Source of the DNA: Thalassospira lucentensis
GTDB lineage: Bacteria > Pseudomonadota > Alphaproteobacteria > Rhodospirillales > Thalassospiraceae
Assembly: GCF_001613805.1 (NCBI RefSeq)
Contig: NZ_LPVY01000021.1
Location: 434,001-498,000 of the forward strand
DNA length: 64,000 bases
Direction: 5' to 3'
The notes beneath the pieces were generated by a model that did not search any database, was not told the DNA's origin, and worked only from the letters and a program-made list of their open reading frames with translations. Shown here one piece after another: positions 1 to 7,154 of the stretch (the first letter of the stretch is position 1; each line of letters opens with the position of its first letter). A program made the position numbers and the translations under genes.

Positions 1-708
1 ATGAACAACATCTCCCAGAACCTGGCGAACATGAACACGACCGGGTACAAGGAAGAGAAAATGATGTTCACGGACTGGATCGCGAAGAACAAGGATGCGC
101 CGTTCCGGGGCGAGCGTGAAATCTCGCTTGTCCAGGATATCGCGCAATTCCGCGATACACGCGTGGGTAACATTGAAAATACCGAACGGCCGCTGGACGT
201 CGCATTGAGCCAGCCAGATATGTTCTTTGCCGTCCAGACACCAAGCGGAACCCAATATACCCGGAATGGCAATTTCAGCCTCGATCCGGGCGGTCAGCTG
301 ATTACCAATGAAGGGTACCCCGTCCTGAGTGATGCCGGTCAACCGATCTTCTTTAACGAAGCCGACAATCTGATCGAAATCAAAGGTGACGGCAGCATCT
401 CGACCGATATCGGCCAGATTGGCAAGCTGCAGGTCGTTACTTTCGACAACGTTCAGGAAATGAATGTAACCGGCAGCTCGCTTTACAGCGTCGTCAAGGA
501 CAATCCGAATGATCCCGATGGCGCCCAGCCGGTTGACAATCCCGGCGTAGTTCAGGGTGCTCTGGAAAAATCCAACGTCAATCCGATCAGTTCGATGACC
601 CAGATGATTGATGTGTTGCGCACCTATCAGTCAGTGACGCGGTCGCTCGAGAGCGAGAACGAGCGTCAACGCAACATGATCAGCAAACTGGGCGATGTTC
701 GCGCCTGA
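1..708 (+). CDS. flgF: Flagellar proximal rod protein FlgF, 5' end cut by window edge
   Basis: FlgF is a proximal rod subunit of the flagellar basal body in the periplasm. The reading frame is open from base 1. The first ATG is internal: it opens with NNISQNLANMNTTGYK, the conserved N-terminal rod/hook signature that normally lies about 20 residues in, so the true start is upstream of the window. The C-terminus shows the matching rod/hook family motif (VVQGALEKSNVNPISSMTQM, then an amphipathic helix ending in MISKLGDVRA). At least 235 residues are present, against about 240-260 in the family. flgG follows after 69 bases, presumably in the same transcript. Confidence 0.93.
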   Translation: MNNISQNLANMNTTGYKEEKMMFTDWIAKNKDAPFRGEREISLVQDIAQFRDTRVGNIENTERPLDVALSQPDMFFAVQTPSGTQYTRNGNFSLDPGGQLITNEGYPVLSDAGQPIFFNEADNLIEIKGDGSISTDIGQIGKLQVVTFDNVQEMNVTGSSLYSVVKDNPNDPDGAQPVDNPGVVQGALEKSNVNPISSMTQMIDVLRTYQSVTRSLESENERQRNMISKLGDVRA

Positions 709-777
709 TTAACCGGGCACCTCGCCCCGAAATAAAGAATTCAAATGCGCCATCGGCGCAGACCCAGGAGACAGAAG

Positions 778-1563
778 ATGCGGTCACTTGATATTGGAGC
801 CCTTGGCATGCAGGCACAGTCCACCAACGTGGATGTGACCTCGCACAACATCGCCAACATGACCACAACCGGCTACAAACGCCAGCGCGCCGAATTTCAG
901 GATCTGCTCTATCAGGACCTGCGTCGCGCCGGGTCTCCATCGTCGGATACCGGTACAATTGTACCCGTTGGCATCCAGGTTGGTCTCGGCGTAAAAACTG
1001 CCGCAATTGGCCGCTATATGGGACAAGGCACACTGACACTCACCGAAAACGAACTTGATGTTGCCATTCAGGGCCGCGGCTATTTGCAGATTGATTTGCC
1101 AAGCGGTGAAACGGCCTATACCCGGGATGGTACACTGAAACTCGACGCCGATGGCCAGCTCGTCACCAAAGACGGCTTTGCCGTGCAGCCCGGCATCACT
1201 GTGCCGGACAATGCAACCTCTGTCACAATCAATACATCTGGCGAAGTATTTGCAGAAATCGATGGTCAGGTTGCACTTCAGAACCTAGGTCAGATCCAGC
1301 TTGCCACCTTCATCAATCCGGCAGGTCTTGATGCTTTGGGTGACAACCTGTTCCTTGAAACCGAGGCTTCCGGTAACCCGGCAACCGGTGTTCCCGGCGG
1401 GGTTGGCTTTGGCACCCTCCAACAGGGTTATCTGGAATCGTCAAACGTCAACGTGGTTCAGGAAATCACCAACCTGATCAAGGCACAGCGCGCTTACGAA
1501 ATGAACTCGAAATCGATTTCGACCACCGACGAAATGATGAGCGCGGTCAGTAACCTGCGTTAA
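778..1563 (+). CDS. flgG: Flagellar distal rod protein FlgG
   Basis: FlgG forms the distal rod that crosses the peptidoglycan and outer membrane. The protein is 261 residues, the normal family length. It starts MRSLDIGALGMQAQSTNVDV and carries the rod signature SHNIANMTTTGYKRQRAEFQ and the C-terminal YLESSNVNVVQEITNLIKAQ. I chose the ATG at 778 because CCCAGGAGACAGAAG precedes it and because the family starts there; an in-frame ATG at 745 would add 11 arginine-rich residues with no family counterpart. It lies between flgF and flgA, the usual alphaproteobacterial order. Confidence 0.96.
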   Translation: MRSLDIGALGMQAQSTNVDVTSHNIANMTTTGYKRQRAEFQDLLYQDLRRAGSPSSDTGTIVPVGIQVGLGVKTAAIGRYMGQGTLTLTENELDVAIQGRGYLQIDLPSGETAYTRDGTLKLDADGQLVTKDGFAVQPGITVPDNATSVTINTSGEVFAEIDGQVALQNLGQIQLATFINPAGLDALGDNLFLETEASGNPATGVPGGVGFGTLQQGYLESSNVNVVQEITNLIKAQRAYEMNSKSISTTDEMMSAVSNLR

Positions 1564-1682
1564 TTCGGTTCGTCTCAGGGATAACAGGACTGTTCGGACA
1601 GAAATTGCGCGGGTTACCGAAAAACCGGTTGCCCGCAAACTGCATTTACGCGATTTACACAGTTCCGTGCTATGGTCGTCGC

Positions 1683-2669
1683 ATGAAAATACAGCAAATA
1701 TTCCCTATCCTTGCATTGCTGCTCCCGGTGTTGCTTAGCAATCCCGGACAGCCGCACGCACAATCATCATCTGGCACACGGGAAATGGATGTAAATATCC
1801 TGTTGCGTCCGGATGCGATCGTTGAGGGGCAATATGTAACCCTGGGGGATATTTTCAGCGGCATCGACCTTGAACAAAGCGACATTCCTGTCGCCCACTC
1901 TCCGCAACCGGGACGTCAAACCGTTCTTGATTATCGCTGGCTTTATGGAATTGCCCAACGGCACAAGGTGCAATGGCGCCCGCGCACAGCAGCCGACCAG
2001 ATCGTGATCACACGTGCCAGCCAGACAATCTCGATAGACGAGATTGCCGATGCCATCAAAGATGCCCTCGTTGATCACGGTATAAAGCCCCCCTTTAATG
2101 TTGACCTCTCGGGCGAAACATTTCAAATCCACCTGCCTGTTGACGTCCCGGCCGCAGTCGAAATTACCGGATTGGATGTCAATCAGCGAACCAACCGGTT
2201 TATCGCGAATGTCACAACCGGTTCGCAAACCGCACAGCGCCGTACCTACCGTATGAGCGGCAGATATTTCCCGCTGGCCCAGATACCGGTTGTTGTGGAA
2301 CCAATCCGGCGGGGCGCTGTCGTTCGCCCCGATCAGGTTGAATACAGGAATATCCGGACTGAACGTCTTCCCGCCGGTACCATCAGTGACATTGATGATG
2401 TCGTCGGCAAGGAAGCATTACGCCCGGTCAAACCCGACGAACCCCTGATGTTTCGCGATTTTTCCAACCCGATCCTGGTCAGGCGCGGGGCACTGGTCAC
2501 AATCCGGCTGGTGACAGAAAATATGTCCCTGACGGCGCGGGGCAAGGCCTTGGAAGATGGTGCAAAAGGATCAGTCATTCGCGTCATGAACATGACCAGC
2601 AACAAAACCATTCAGGTGGAAGTTGTTGCCGAGAATGAGGTTCGCGCCCTGCCCGCAATGTCGCAGTAA
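1683..2669 (+). CDS. flgA: Flagellar P-ring assembly chaperone FlgA
   Basis: FlgA is a periplasmic chaperone needed for FlgI to assemble into the P-ring. The start at 1683 gives a 328-residue protein beginning with a Sec signal peptide (MKIQQIFPILALLLPVLLSN, cleavage probably near PHAQS). An in-frame start at 1605 would place the signal 26 residues inside, so I reject it. The C-terminal half contains the SAF-like domain with VEPIRRGAVVRPDQVEYRNI, then a beta-rich end with LVTIRLVTENMSLTARGKAL. It sits between flgG and flgH, as in Caulobacter-type clusters. Confidence 0.9.
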   Translation: MKIQQIFPILALLLPVLLSNPGQPHAQSSSGTREMDVNILLRPDAIVEGQYVTLGDIFSGIDLEQSDIPVAHSPQPGRQTVLDYRWLYGIAQRHKVQWRPRTAADQIVITRASQTISIDEIADAIKDALVDHGIKPPFNVDLSGETFQIHLPVDVPAAVEITGLDVNQRTNRFIANVTTGSQTAQRRTYRMSGRYFPLAQIPVVVEPIRRGAVVRPDQVEYRNIRTERLPAGTISDIDDVVGKEALRPVKPDEPLMFRDFSNPILVRRGALVTIRLVTENMSLTARGKALEDGAKGSVIRVMNMTSNKTIQVEVVAENEVRALPAMSQ

Positions 2670-2715
2670 CGAGATAATTACCAACCAATCCCAATCAAAT
2701 TCAAAGACTTGCACA

Positions 2716-2725
2716 CCCGGCAAGC
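2716..2725 (+). promoter_or_regulatory. Candidate FlbD-binding (ftr-like) motif upstream of flgH
   Basis: CCCGGCAAGC lies about 25 bases upstream of the flgH sigma-54 promoter. It resembles the CGGCAA-containing ftr elements bound by FlbD in Caulobacter. Similar motifs occur near other sigma-54 promoters in this window (5060, 17215, 19699). Assignment to FlbD is inference. Confidence 0.4.
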
Positions 2726-2749
2726 TTTGCCCTAATCACCCAAGAAATC

Positions 2750-2765
2750 TGGCATGAGGATTGCG
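2750..2765 (+). promoter_or_regulatory. Sigma-54 promoter of flgH
   Basis: TGGCATGAGGATTGCG has the invariant GG (2751-2752) and GC (2763-2764) exactly ten bases apart and a good TGGCA / TTGC match. The predicted transcript start is near 2776, about 20 bases before the flgH ATG. FlbD, encoded at 28.4 kb, is the likely activator. Confidence 0.75.
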
Positions 2766-2796
2766 TAATTACCGACAGGAATCCCAGGAGGAATAA

Positions 2797-3570
2797 ATGC
2801 CCGGTAATCATTTCCAGATTTCGATGCGCCGTCTGGTGCTCGTAACCAGTTTGGTTGGTGCAACAGCGCTGCTTTCCGGCTGCAATGCCATGAAGCGTCT
2901 TTCCGAAGTTGGCGAAGCACCAAAACTGTCGGCAATCGATAACCCGACCCAATCCGAGACCTACCGACCGGTGAGCCTGCCAATGCCGGCCCCGCAGGTC
3001 GCGGAAAGCAACCCGAACTCGCTTTGGCGGTCCGGTGCGCGCTCATTCTTCAAGGATCAGCGCGCCAACCAGGTCGGTGACATCCTGACAGTTGTCGTAG
3101 ACATGCAGGATAGTGCCGCCTTGGCCAACACAACCGCACGGTCGCGCACCAATAGCGAGGACCTTGCAGTACCGAACCTTTTCGGCCTCGAGTCTGAATT
3201 CACCAAAGTATTGCCGGAAACGATCAACCCGTCGTCAATGTTTGATATGGACAGCGCGACATCCAACAGGGGCAGTGGCACGCTTGACCGTAACGAAGCA
3301 ATTGATCTGCGTGTAGCAGCCATCGTTATTCAGGTTCTTCCGAACGGCAACTATGTCATTCATGGCCGTCAGGAAATCCGGGTGAACAGCGAAGTTCGCG
3401 AAGTTCAGATCGCGGGCGTTATCCGCGCAGCCGACATCAGCTCAGCTAACGAAGTCGAATATGACAAAATCGCCGAAGCACGTATTTCTTACGGTGGGCG
3501 CGGTACGATTTCCGATGTTCAACAGCCGCGCTACGGCAGCGAAATCATGGATGTCATCCTGCCCTTCTGA
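2797..3570 (+). CDS. flgH: Flagellar L-ring lipoprotein FlgH
   Basis: FlgH forms the outer-membrane L-ring around the rod. It is 257 residues. The N-terminus is a lipoprotein signal with lipobox LSGC (cysteine at residue 29). The conserved core SLWRSGARSFFKDQRANQVG, then DILTVVVDMQDSA, and the C-terminal RISYGGRGTISDVQQPRYGS are typical of the family. CCAGGAGGAATAA precedes the ATG. The gene has its own sigma-54 promoter and ends at a strong terminator, so it appears to be a separately regulated single-gene unit. Confidence 0.96.
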   Translation: MPGNHFQISMRRLVLVTSLVGATALLSGCNAMKRLSEVGEAPKLSAIDNPTQSETYRPVSLPMPAPQVAESNPNSLWRSGARSFFKDQRANQVGDILTVVVDMQDSAALANTTARSRTNSEDLAVPNLFGLESEFTKVLPETINPSSMFDMDSATSNRGSGTLDRNEAIDLRVAAIVIQVLPNGNYVIHGRQEIRVNSEVREVQIAGVIRAADISSANEVEYDKIAEARISYGGRGTISDVQQPRYGSEIMDVILPF

Positions 3571-3624
3571 CCAAACCTGATCGCCTGCATTTTCCTGGGT
3601 TTCCGCAGGCAGTCACCATCAATC

Positions 3625-3652
3625 AAAACCGGCCTTCCCGAAGGCCGGTTTT
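3625..3652 (+). terminator. Rho-independent terminator after flgH
   Basis: A 12-bp stem AAAACCGGCCTT / AAGGCCGGTTTT with a CCCG loop, ending in a short T run. It closes the flgH transcript. Confidence 0.85.
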
Positions 3653-3673
3653 ATTGTTCCCAGACATGCCGAA

Positions 3674-3712
3674 AAGAAAAAAGGTCCGGCTGCGCATCGC
3701 AACCGGACCTTT
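3674..3712 (-). terminator. Rho-independent terminator after dksA
   Basis: On the minus strand AAAGGTCCGG and CCGGACCTTT form a 10-bp stem with a secondary TGCG/CGCA pairing inside the loop, followed by TTTTTCTTTT. Together with the flgH terminator it insulates two convergent genes. Confidence 0.8.
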
Positions 3713-3811
3713 GATTTTGGTTATCCCTAACCAGTATTCCCCCACAGAGCCTTGGCTTTTGCCTTTTGGCCGGATCTACGCAAGCGCGACCCTTGTTTGT
3801 TCCCGACGCGA

Positions 3812-4231
3812 TCAGTCGTCGCGGCGAGTGCGCTCCATCCGTTCGTGGCGTTCCTGGGCTTCAATGCTCAGGGTCGCAATCGGACGAGCTTCAAGTCTTT
3901 TAAGGCTGATCGGCTCGTCGGTTTCTTCGCAGTAACCATATGATCCGTCTTCAATTCGACGCAAAGCAGCATCAATTTTTGAAATCAGCTTACGCGCCCT
4001 GTCACGAGTGCGGAGTTCCAAGGCCCGATCTGTTTCGGCCGAAGCACGGTCGGTCAGATCCGGTTCCTGAAGTCCCCCGCCATCCTGCAGGCTCGCTAAT
4101 GTTTCCGAAGATTCTTGCAGCAGTTCAGCCCGCCAGGCCAAAAGCTTCTGCCGGAAATATTCCCGCTGGCGCGGGTTCATAAACTCTTCGTCCTCAGCAG
4201 GACGATAGTCTGGTGGTAGCGTGATAGTCAT
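3812..4231 (-). CDS. dksA: RNA polymerase-binding transcription factor DksA, cysteine-poor zinc-finger variant
   Basis: DksA binds the secondary channel of RNA polymerase and, with ppGpp, reprograms transcription. The 139-residue protein has the N-terminal coiled-coil region (residues about 20-105, including DLTDRASAETDRALELRTRD, which carries the acidic tip) and the C-terminal YGYCEETDEPISLKRLEARP. Classical DksA has four zinc-binding cysteines. Here only the first remains and the others are replaced (CEET, SIEA), so it probably binds no zinc. That state is common in alphaproteobacteria. It lies between flgH and fliX in antisense orientation, with its own terminator. Confidence 0.92.
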   Translation of the reverse strand: MTITLPPDYRPAEDEEFMNPRQREYFRQKLLAWRAELLQESSETLASLQDGGGLQEPDLTDRASAETDRALELRTRDRARKLISKIDAALRRIEDGSYGYCEETDEPISLKRLEARPIATLSIEAQERHERMERTRRDD

Positions 4232-4383
4232 GTACGCCCTCTATACAGGACTCATCGAACGCGCGGCAATATAGAGGGCGCGCGCAATGGGTGCAAGCTG
4301 ATTGAACAAATAAATCTGAATTAGTGAGAAAGCCTTCGAAACCTTGGGTTTCACGACCAAAATCATTCTCGAAACCGCTGATT

Positions 4384-4827
4384 TCAAGCTAATCCCGAAA
4401 CCTCAAGCTTTGCCAGTTCCACCTGCGCACGCAGATCAATCTCGTCCAGCACAGAAGAAAGAGCAGGATCGGAAATGTTTTCGCGTTGTTGATCCAGCAG
4501 CCCGACAAGCTGGCGCAACCGGTTGGCAGGCAGAGCCCCGCTCAGCAGCGCGTCACGCACTCCCTCAAGCTGCTCAAGCAGGCTTTCAGCCCTTAGAACC
4601 GCGTGTTTTTTCGGGGAGTCAAGCGCATCACCACTTTGCTGCAAAGCCAGCAGGGCATCAAGCGCACTGACAGTGCCCGCACTATGCACACCACCGGCTC
4701 CGCTTGCTCCGCCGCTGGAATCGAGGGAGCGAATGGCATCGGCAAAACCACCAGCACCGCCACCGCCAGATGTTTTCTTGCGTGACGTGCTGTTTGTACC
4801 TGTTGCCTTGGATCCGCTGACCTTCAT
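4384..4827 (-). CDS. fliX: Flagellar assembly regulator FliX
   Basis: FliX couples early basal-body assembly to activity of the sigma-54 activator FlbD in Caulobacter. This 147-residue protein has a Gly/Ser/Ala-rich N-terminus (residues 1-50) and a conserved helical part: ALDALLALQQSGDALDSPKK, then LLEQLEGVRDALLSGALPAN and the C-terminal VLDEIDLRAQVELAKLEVSG. Gene order supports the call because fliX is divergent from flgI, as in Caulobacter. Its partner flbD is present at 28.4 kb. Confidence 0.88.
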   Translation of the reverse strand: MKVSGSKATGTNSTSRKKTSGGGGAGGFADAIRSLDSSGGASGAGGVHSAGTVSALDALLALQQSGDALDSPKKHAVLRAESLLEQLEGVRDALLSGALPANRLRQLVGLLDQQRENISDPALSSVLDEIDLRAQVELAKLEVSGLA

Positions 4828-5107
4828 TTTTAACTTCCGCCTGCTATGTGGTAAGCTTTCCCGGGTCGAACCTGCAGCCTTGATAATGTCAATCTACACT
4901 GCAAAGCTCGTAGGCCCGATCCGGATAGCCTTTTGGCAGTGAACCGGGCCGGATCGAGTCTCCCCCAAAGCGCAGCCTGGCGCAACGGGAAAAAAATGCC
5001 GGGTCGTCATGCTTCTATCGCCGTGCAGCTCTTCTGCGCATCAAACAAGCACCGATTTTCCGGCAACTTGCGCAATCCACGATCCAAAGCGACCGCTTTC
5101 TGTCATC
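4828..5107. other. fliX-flgI divergent intergenic region
   Basis: About 280 bases with no convincing gene. It must hold the fliX promoter on the minus strand. I looked for GG-N10-GC in that direction and found none. CCGGCAAC at 5060-5067 is the same CGGCAA-core motif found near other flagellar sigma-54 promoters and lies about 48 bases upstream of the flgI promoter. Confidence 0.5.
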
Positions 5108-5123
5108 TGGCACGGTTTTCGCA
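5108..5123 (+). promoter_or_regulatory. Sigma-54 promoter of flgI
   Basis: TGGCACGGTTTTCGCA matches the -24 element perfectly (TGGCACG), with GG (5109-5110) and GC (5121-5122) ten bases apart. The predicted start is near 5134, giving a leader of about 47 bases to flgI. Confidence 0.75.
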
Positions 5124-5180
5124 GAAGTGGTTTCCGAATTGTATCGGATGGCTCCCATCCCCGGAAGCGGAACAAAGAAT

Positions 5181-6323
5181 ATGATCACAGGTCTTGGCAA
5201 ATATGTAGTGAAGGCAGCAGTACTTGGCATTCTTGGCATGGTTGCCCTGATGCAGGTTGCTCCGGCGAATGCCCAGTCGCGTATCAAGGATATCGCGGAC
5301 TTCGAAGGCGTTCGTGACAACATGCTGGTCGGTTACGGCCTTGTTGTCGGCCTGAACGGCACAGGTGACGACCTTGGCGATGCCGACTTCACCCGCCAAA
5401 GCCTTGTGGCCATGCTTGAACGCCTTGGTATCAATGTACGCAGTCAGATCGACGACATTGATTCAGAAAATATCGCGGCAGTAATGGTCACCGCCACCCT
5501 GCCCCCCTTCTCTCGTCAGGGTTCGCGCCTTGATGTTTCCATCAGTGCAATCGGCACCGCCGAAAGTCTTCAGGGCGGAACGCTTCTTGTCACCCCAATG
5601 GTGGGCGCCGATGGCGAAGTGTACGCTGTTGCCCAAGGCAATCTTGCAGTTGGTGGATTTTCTGCCGGCGGCAATGCGCAGACTGTGGTCAAGGGAGTTC
5701 CGACATCAGCACGCATCGCCAATGGCGGTATCGTTGAGCGCGAAATCGACTTCAACCTGAATTCCATGCAGAACATGTCCGTTGTTCTTCGCAACCCAGA
5801 TTTCACAACGGCCAGCCGCATCGCCGAAGCCGTTAATGCCTATCTTGGTGAAGTCGCAGCCCGTCCAAGCGACCCGGGCACCGTTCGCATCAACATTCCG
5901 GAACGCTACAATCAGGATGTTGTGGCTCTTTTGACCGACATCGAGCAGCTTCGCGTCGAACCGGATCAGATCGCACGCGTCGTCATTGACGAAAACACCG
6001 GCACGATCGTGATGGGCGAAAATGTACGCATCAACCGCGTTGCAATAGCACAGGGCAATCTGACCATCCGTGTCACCGAGACCCCGCAGGTATCGCAACC
6101 TTCCCCGTTCTCCCAAACCGGCACGACCGAAACTGTCGACCGGACCAATATCGAAGTGGATGAAGGCGAGGATAACCAGCTTGGCGTGCTTGAAAGTGGC
6201 GTCAGCCTGCAGGAACTGGTCAACGGCCTGAACAGTCTTGGTGTTGGCCCGCGCGACATGATCACCATCCTTCAGGCGATCAAAACGTCCGGCGCCCTCC
6301 AGGCCGAAATCGAGGTGATGTGA
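5181..6323 (+). CDS. flgI: Flagellar P-ring protein FlgI
   Basis: FlgI forms the P-ring in the peptidoglycan layer. I start it at the ATG at 5181, which gives 380 residues with a clear Sec signal peptide (hydrophobic residues about 8-27, cleavage after APANA). The mature protein opens with SRIKDIADFEGVRDNMLVGY and LVVGLNGTGDD, hallmarks of the family. It ends with ESGVSLQELVNGLNSLGVGP and RDMITILQAIKTSGAL. Upstream in-frame starts at 5127 and 5148 would bury the signal peptide. The stop overlaps the flgJ start, so flgI-flgJ-flgN form an operon driven by the sigma-54 promoter at 5108. Confidence 0.96.
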   Translation: MITGLGKYVVKAAVLGILGMVALMQVAPANAQSRIKDIADFEGVRDNMLVGYGLVVGLNGTGDDLGDADFTRQSLVAMLERLGINVRSQIDDIDSENIAAVMVTATLPPFSRQGSRLDVSISAIGTAESLQGGTLLVTPMVGADGEVYAVAQGNLAVGGFSAGGNAQTVVKGVPTSARIANGGIVEREIDFNLNSMQNMSVVLRNPDFTTASRIAEAVNAYLGEVAARPSDPGTVRINIPERYNQDVVALLTDIEQLRVEPDQIARVVIDENTGTIVMGENVRINRVAIAQGNLTIRVTETPQVSQPSPFSQTGTTETVDRTNIEVDEGEDNQLGVLESGVSLQELVNGLNSLGVGPRDMITILQAIKTSGALQAEIEVM

Positions 6324-6670
6324 TGATGATCGACAGCACCAGCGCCCTGATGGCGCAAGCCCAGGCCTCCGCCCAGTATGGCGCACAGAATAACGTAACC
6401 AGCCGTGCCAGCCAGTTGACGGATGGTCACATCAAAACCGAAGCACAGGCCCGTAAAGCCGGTGAAGAATTTGAGTCCATGTTTCTTGGCCAGATGCTTA
6501 GCCACATGTTTGCCGGGATCGAAACCAACGAAATGTTTGGTGGCGGTCACGGCGAGACCATGATGCGCTCCCTGCTGGTTGACGAATACGCCAAAGAAAT
6601 GACCCGCGCAGGTGGCATCGGAATTGCAGATGCCGTTACACGCGAAATTCTCAAGGTGCAGGAAGGATAA
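6323..6670 (+). CDS. flgJ: Rod-binding protein FlgJ, N-terminal domain only (CheL-like)
   Basis: This 115-residue protein matches only the rod-scaffolding N-terminal domain of FlgJ (ARKAGEEFESMFLGQMLSHM, then MMRSLLVDEYAKEMTRAGGI). The muramidase domain of enterobacterial FlgJ is absent, as usual in alphaproteobacteria, where a separate lytic transglycosylase opens the wall. The ATG at 6323 overlaps the flgI stop (TGATG); a GTG at 6320 and ATG at 6326 are alternatives. It is translationally coupled to flgN. Confidence 0.88.
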   Translation: MMIDSTSALMAQAQASAQYGAQNNVTSRASQLTDGHIKTEAQARKAGEEFESMFLGQMLSHMFAGIETNEMFGGGHGETMMRSLLVDEYAKEMTRAGGIGIADAVTREILKVQEG

Positions 6671-7137
6671 TGACCATGACCACCGAACAGATGGTTATCG
6701 AGCTTAAAAGCGTCACATATGACCTTATTTCCCTGCTGGAGCGTGAAACCCAGGGGCTGCGCAAGCTCGAAATTGCCGAGTATGAGCAATTCGTGTCGGA
6801 AAAATCTGCCCTGTCGATGCAGTACGAACAGCTTGTCGTCAAATTGCGTGCACGCGGGTCAGAGCTCCGCCAGTTGCCCGAGGACGACAAGGCTGAGCTT
6901 CGAGACCTGCAAGCCGAATTTCAGCAGGCCGCCCGCCGCAACATGACCGCCCTCCAGGCAGCCAAGGCCACCAACGAACGCATGGTCAATGCCATCGTTC
7001 GTGCGGTGAACGATAAGGCCAAGGAAGACTGCACGACCTATAACCGTTCTGGCCAGACCGGCAAGGCATCCCTTGGTGGCTACGGCCGCCCGACCAGCAA
7101 ACCCGGCACGTCTTACAGCGTTAACGAAACGCTCTAG
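6670..7137 (+). CDS. flgN: FlgN-family flagellar chaperone
   Basis: FlgN chaperones keep the hook-filament junction proteins FlgK and FlgL unfolded for export. The 155-residue protein is almost all helix, with a FlgN-like core (LISLLERETQGLRKLEIAEY, VSEKSALSMQYEQLV) and a disordered polar tail after about residue 125. The start overlaps the flgJ stop (TAATG). It directly precedes flgK, its expected client. Sequence conservation in this family is low, so the call relies partly on position. Confidence 0.8.
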   Translation: MTMTTEQMVIELKSVTYDLISLLERETQGLRKLEIAEYEQFVSEKSALSMQYEQLVVKLRARGSELRQLPEDDKAELRDLQAEFQQAARRNMTALQAAKATNERMVNAIVRAVNDKAKEDCTTYNRSGQTGKASLGGYGRPTSKPGTSYSVNETL

Positions 7138-7154
7138 GGGTAAAGGCGAAGATC

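Noticed and set aside
745..777. Upstream start for flgG
   Set aside because: It adds an arginine-rich stretch with no family counterpart, while the ATG at 778 has a strong ribosome-binding site and the family N-terminus.
5127..5180. Longer starts for flgI at 5127 or 5148
   Set aside because: They would bury the signal peptide, and 5127 lies upstream of the predicted sigma-54 transcript start near 5134.
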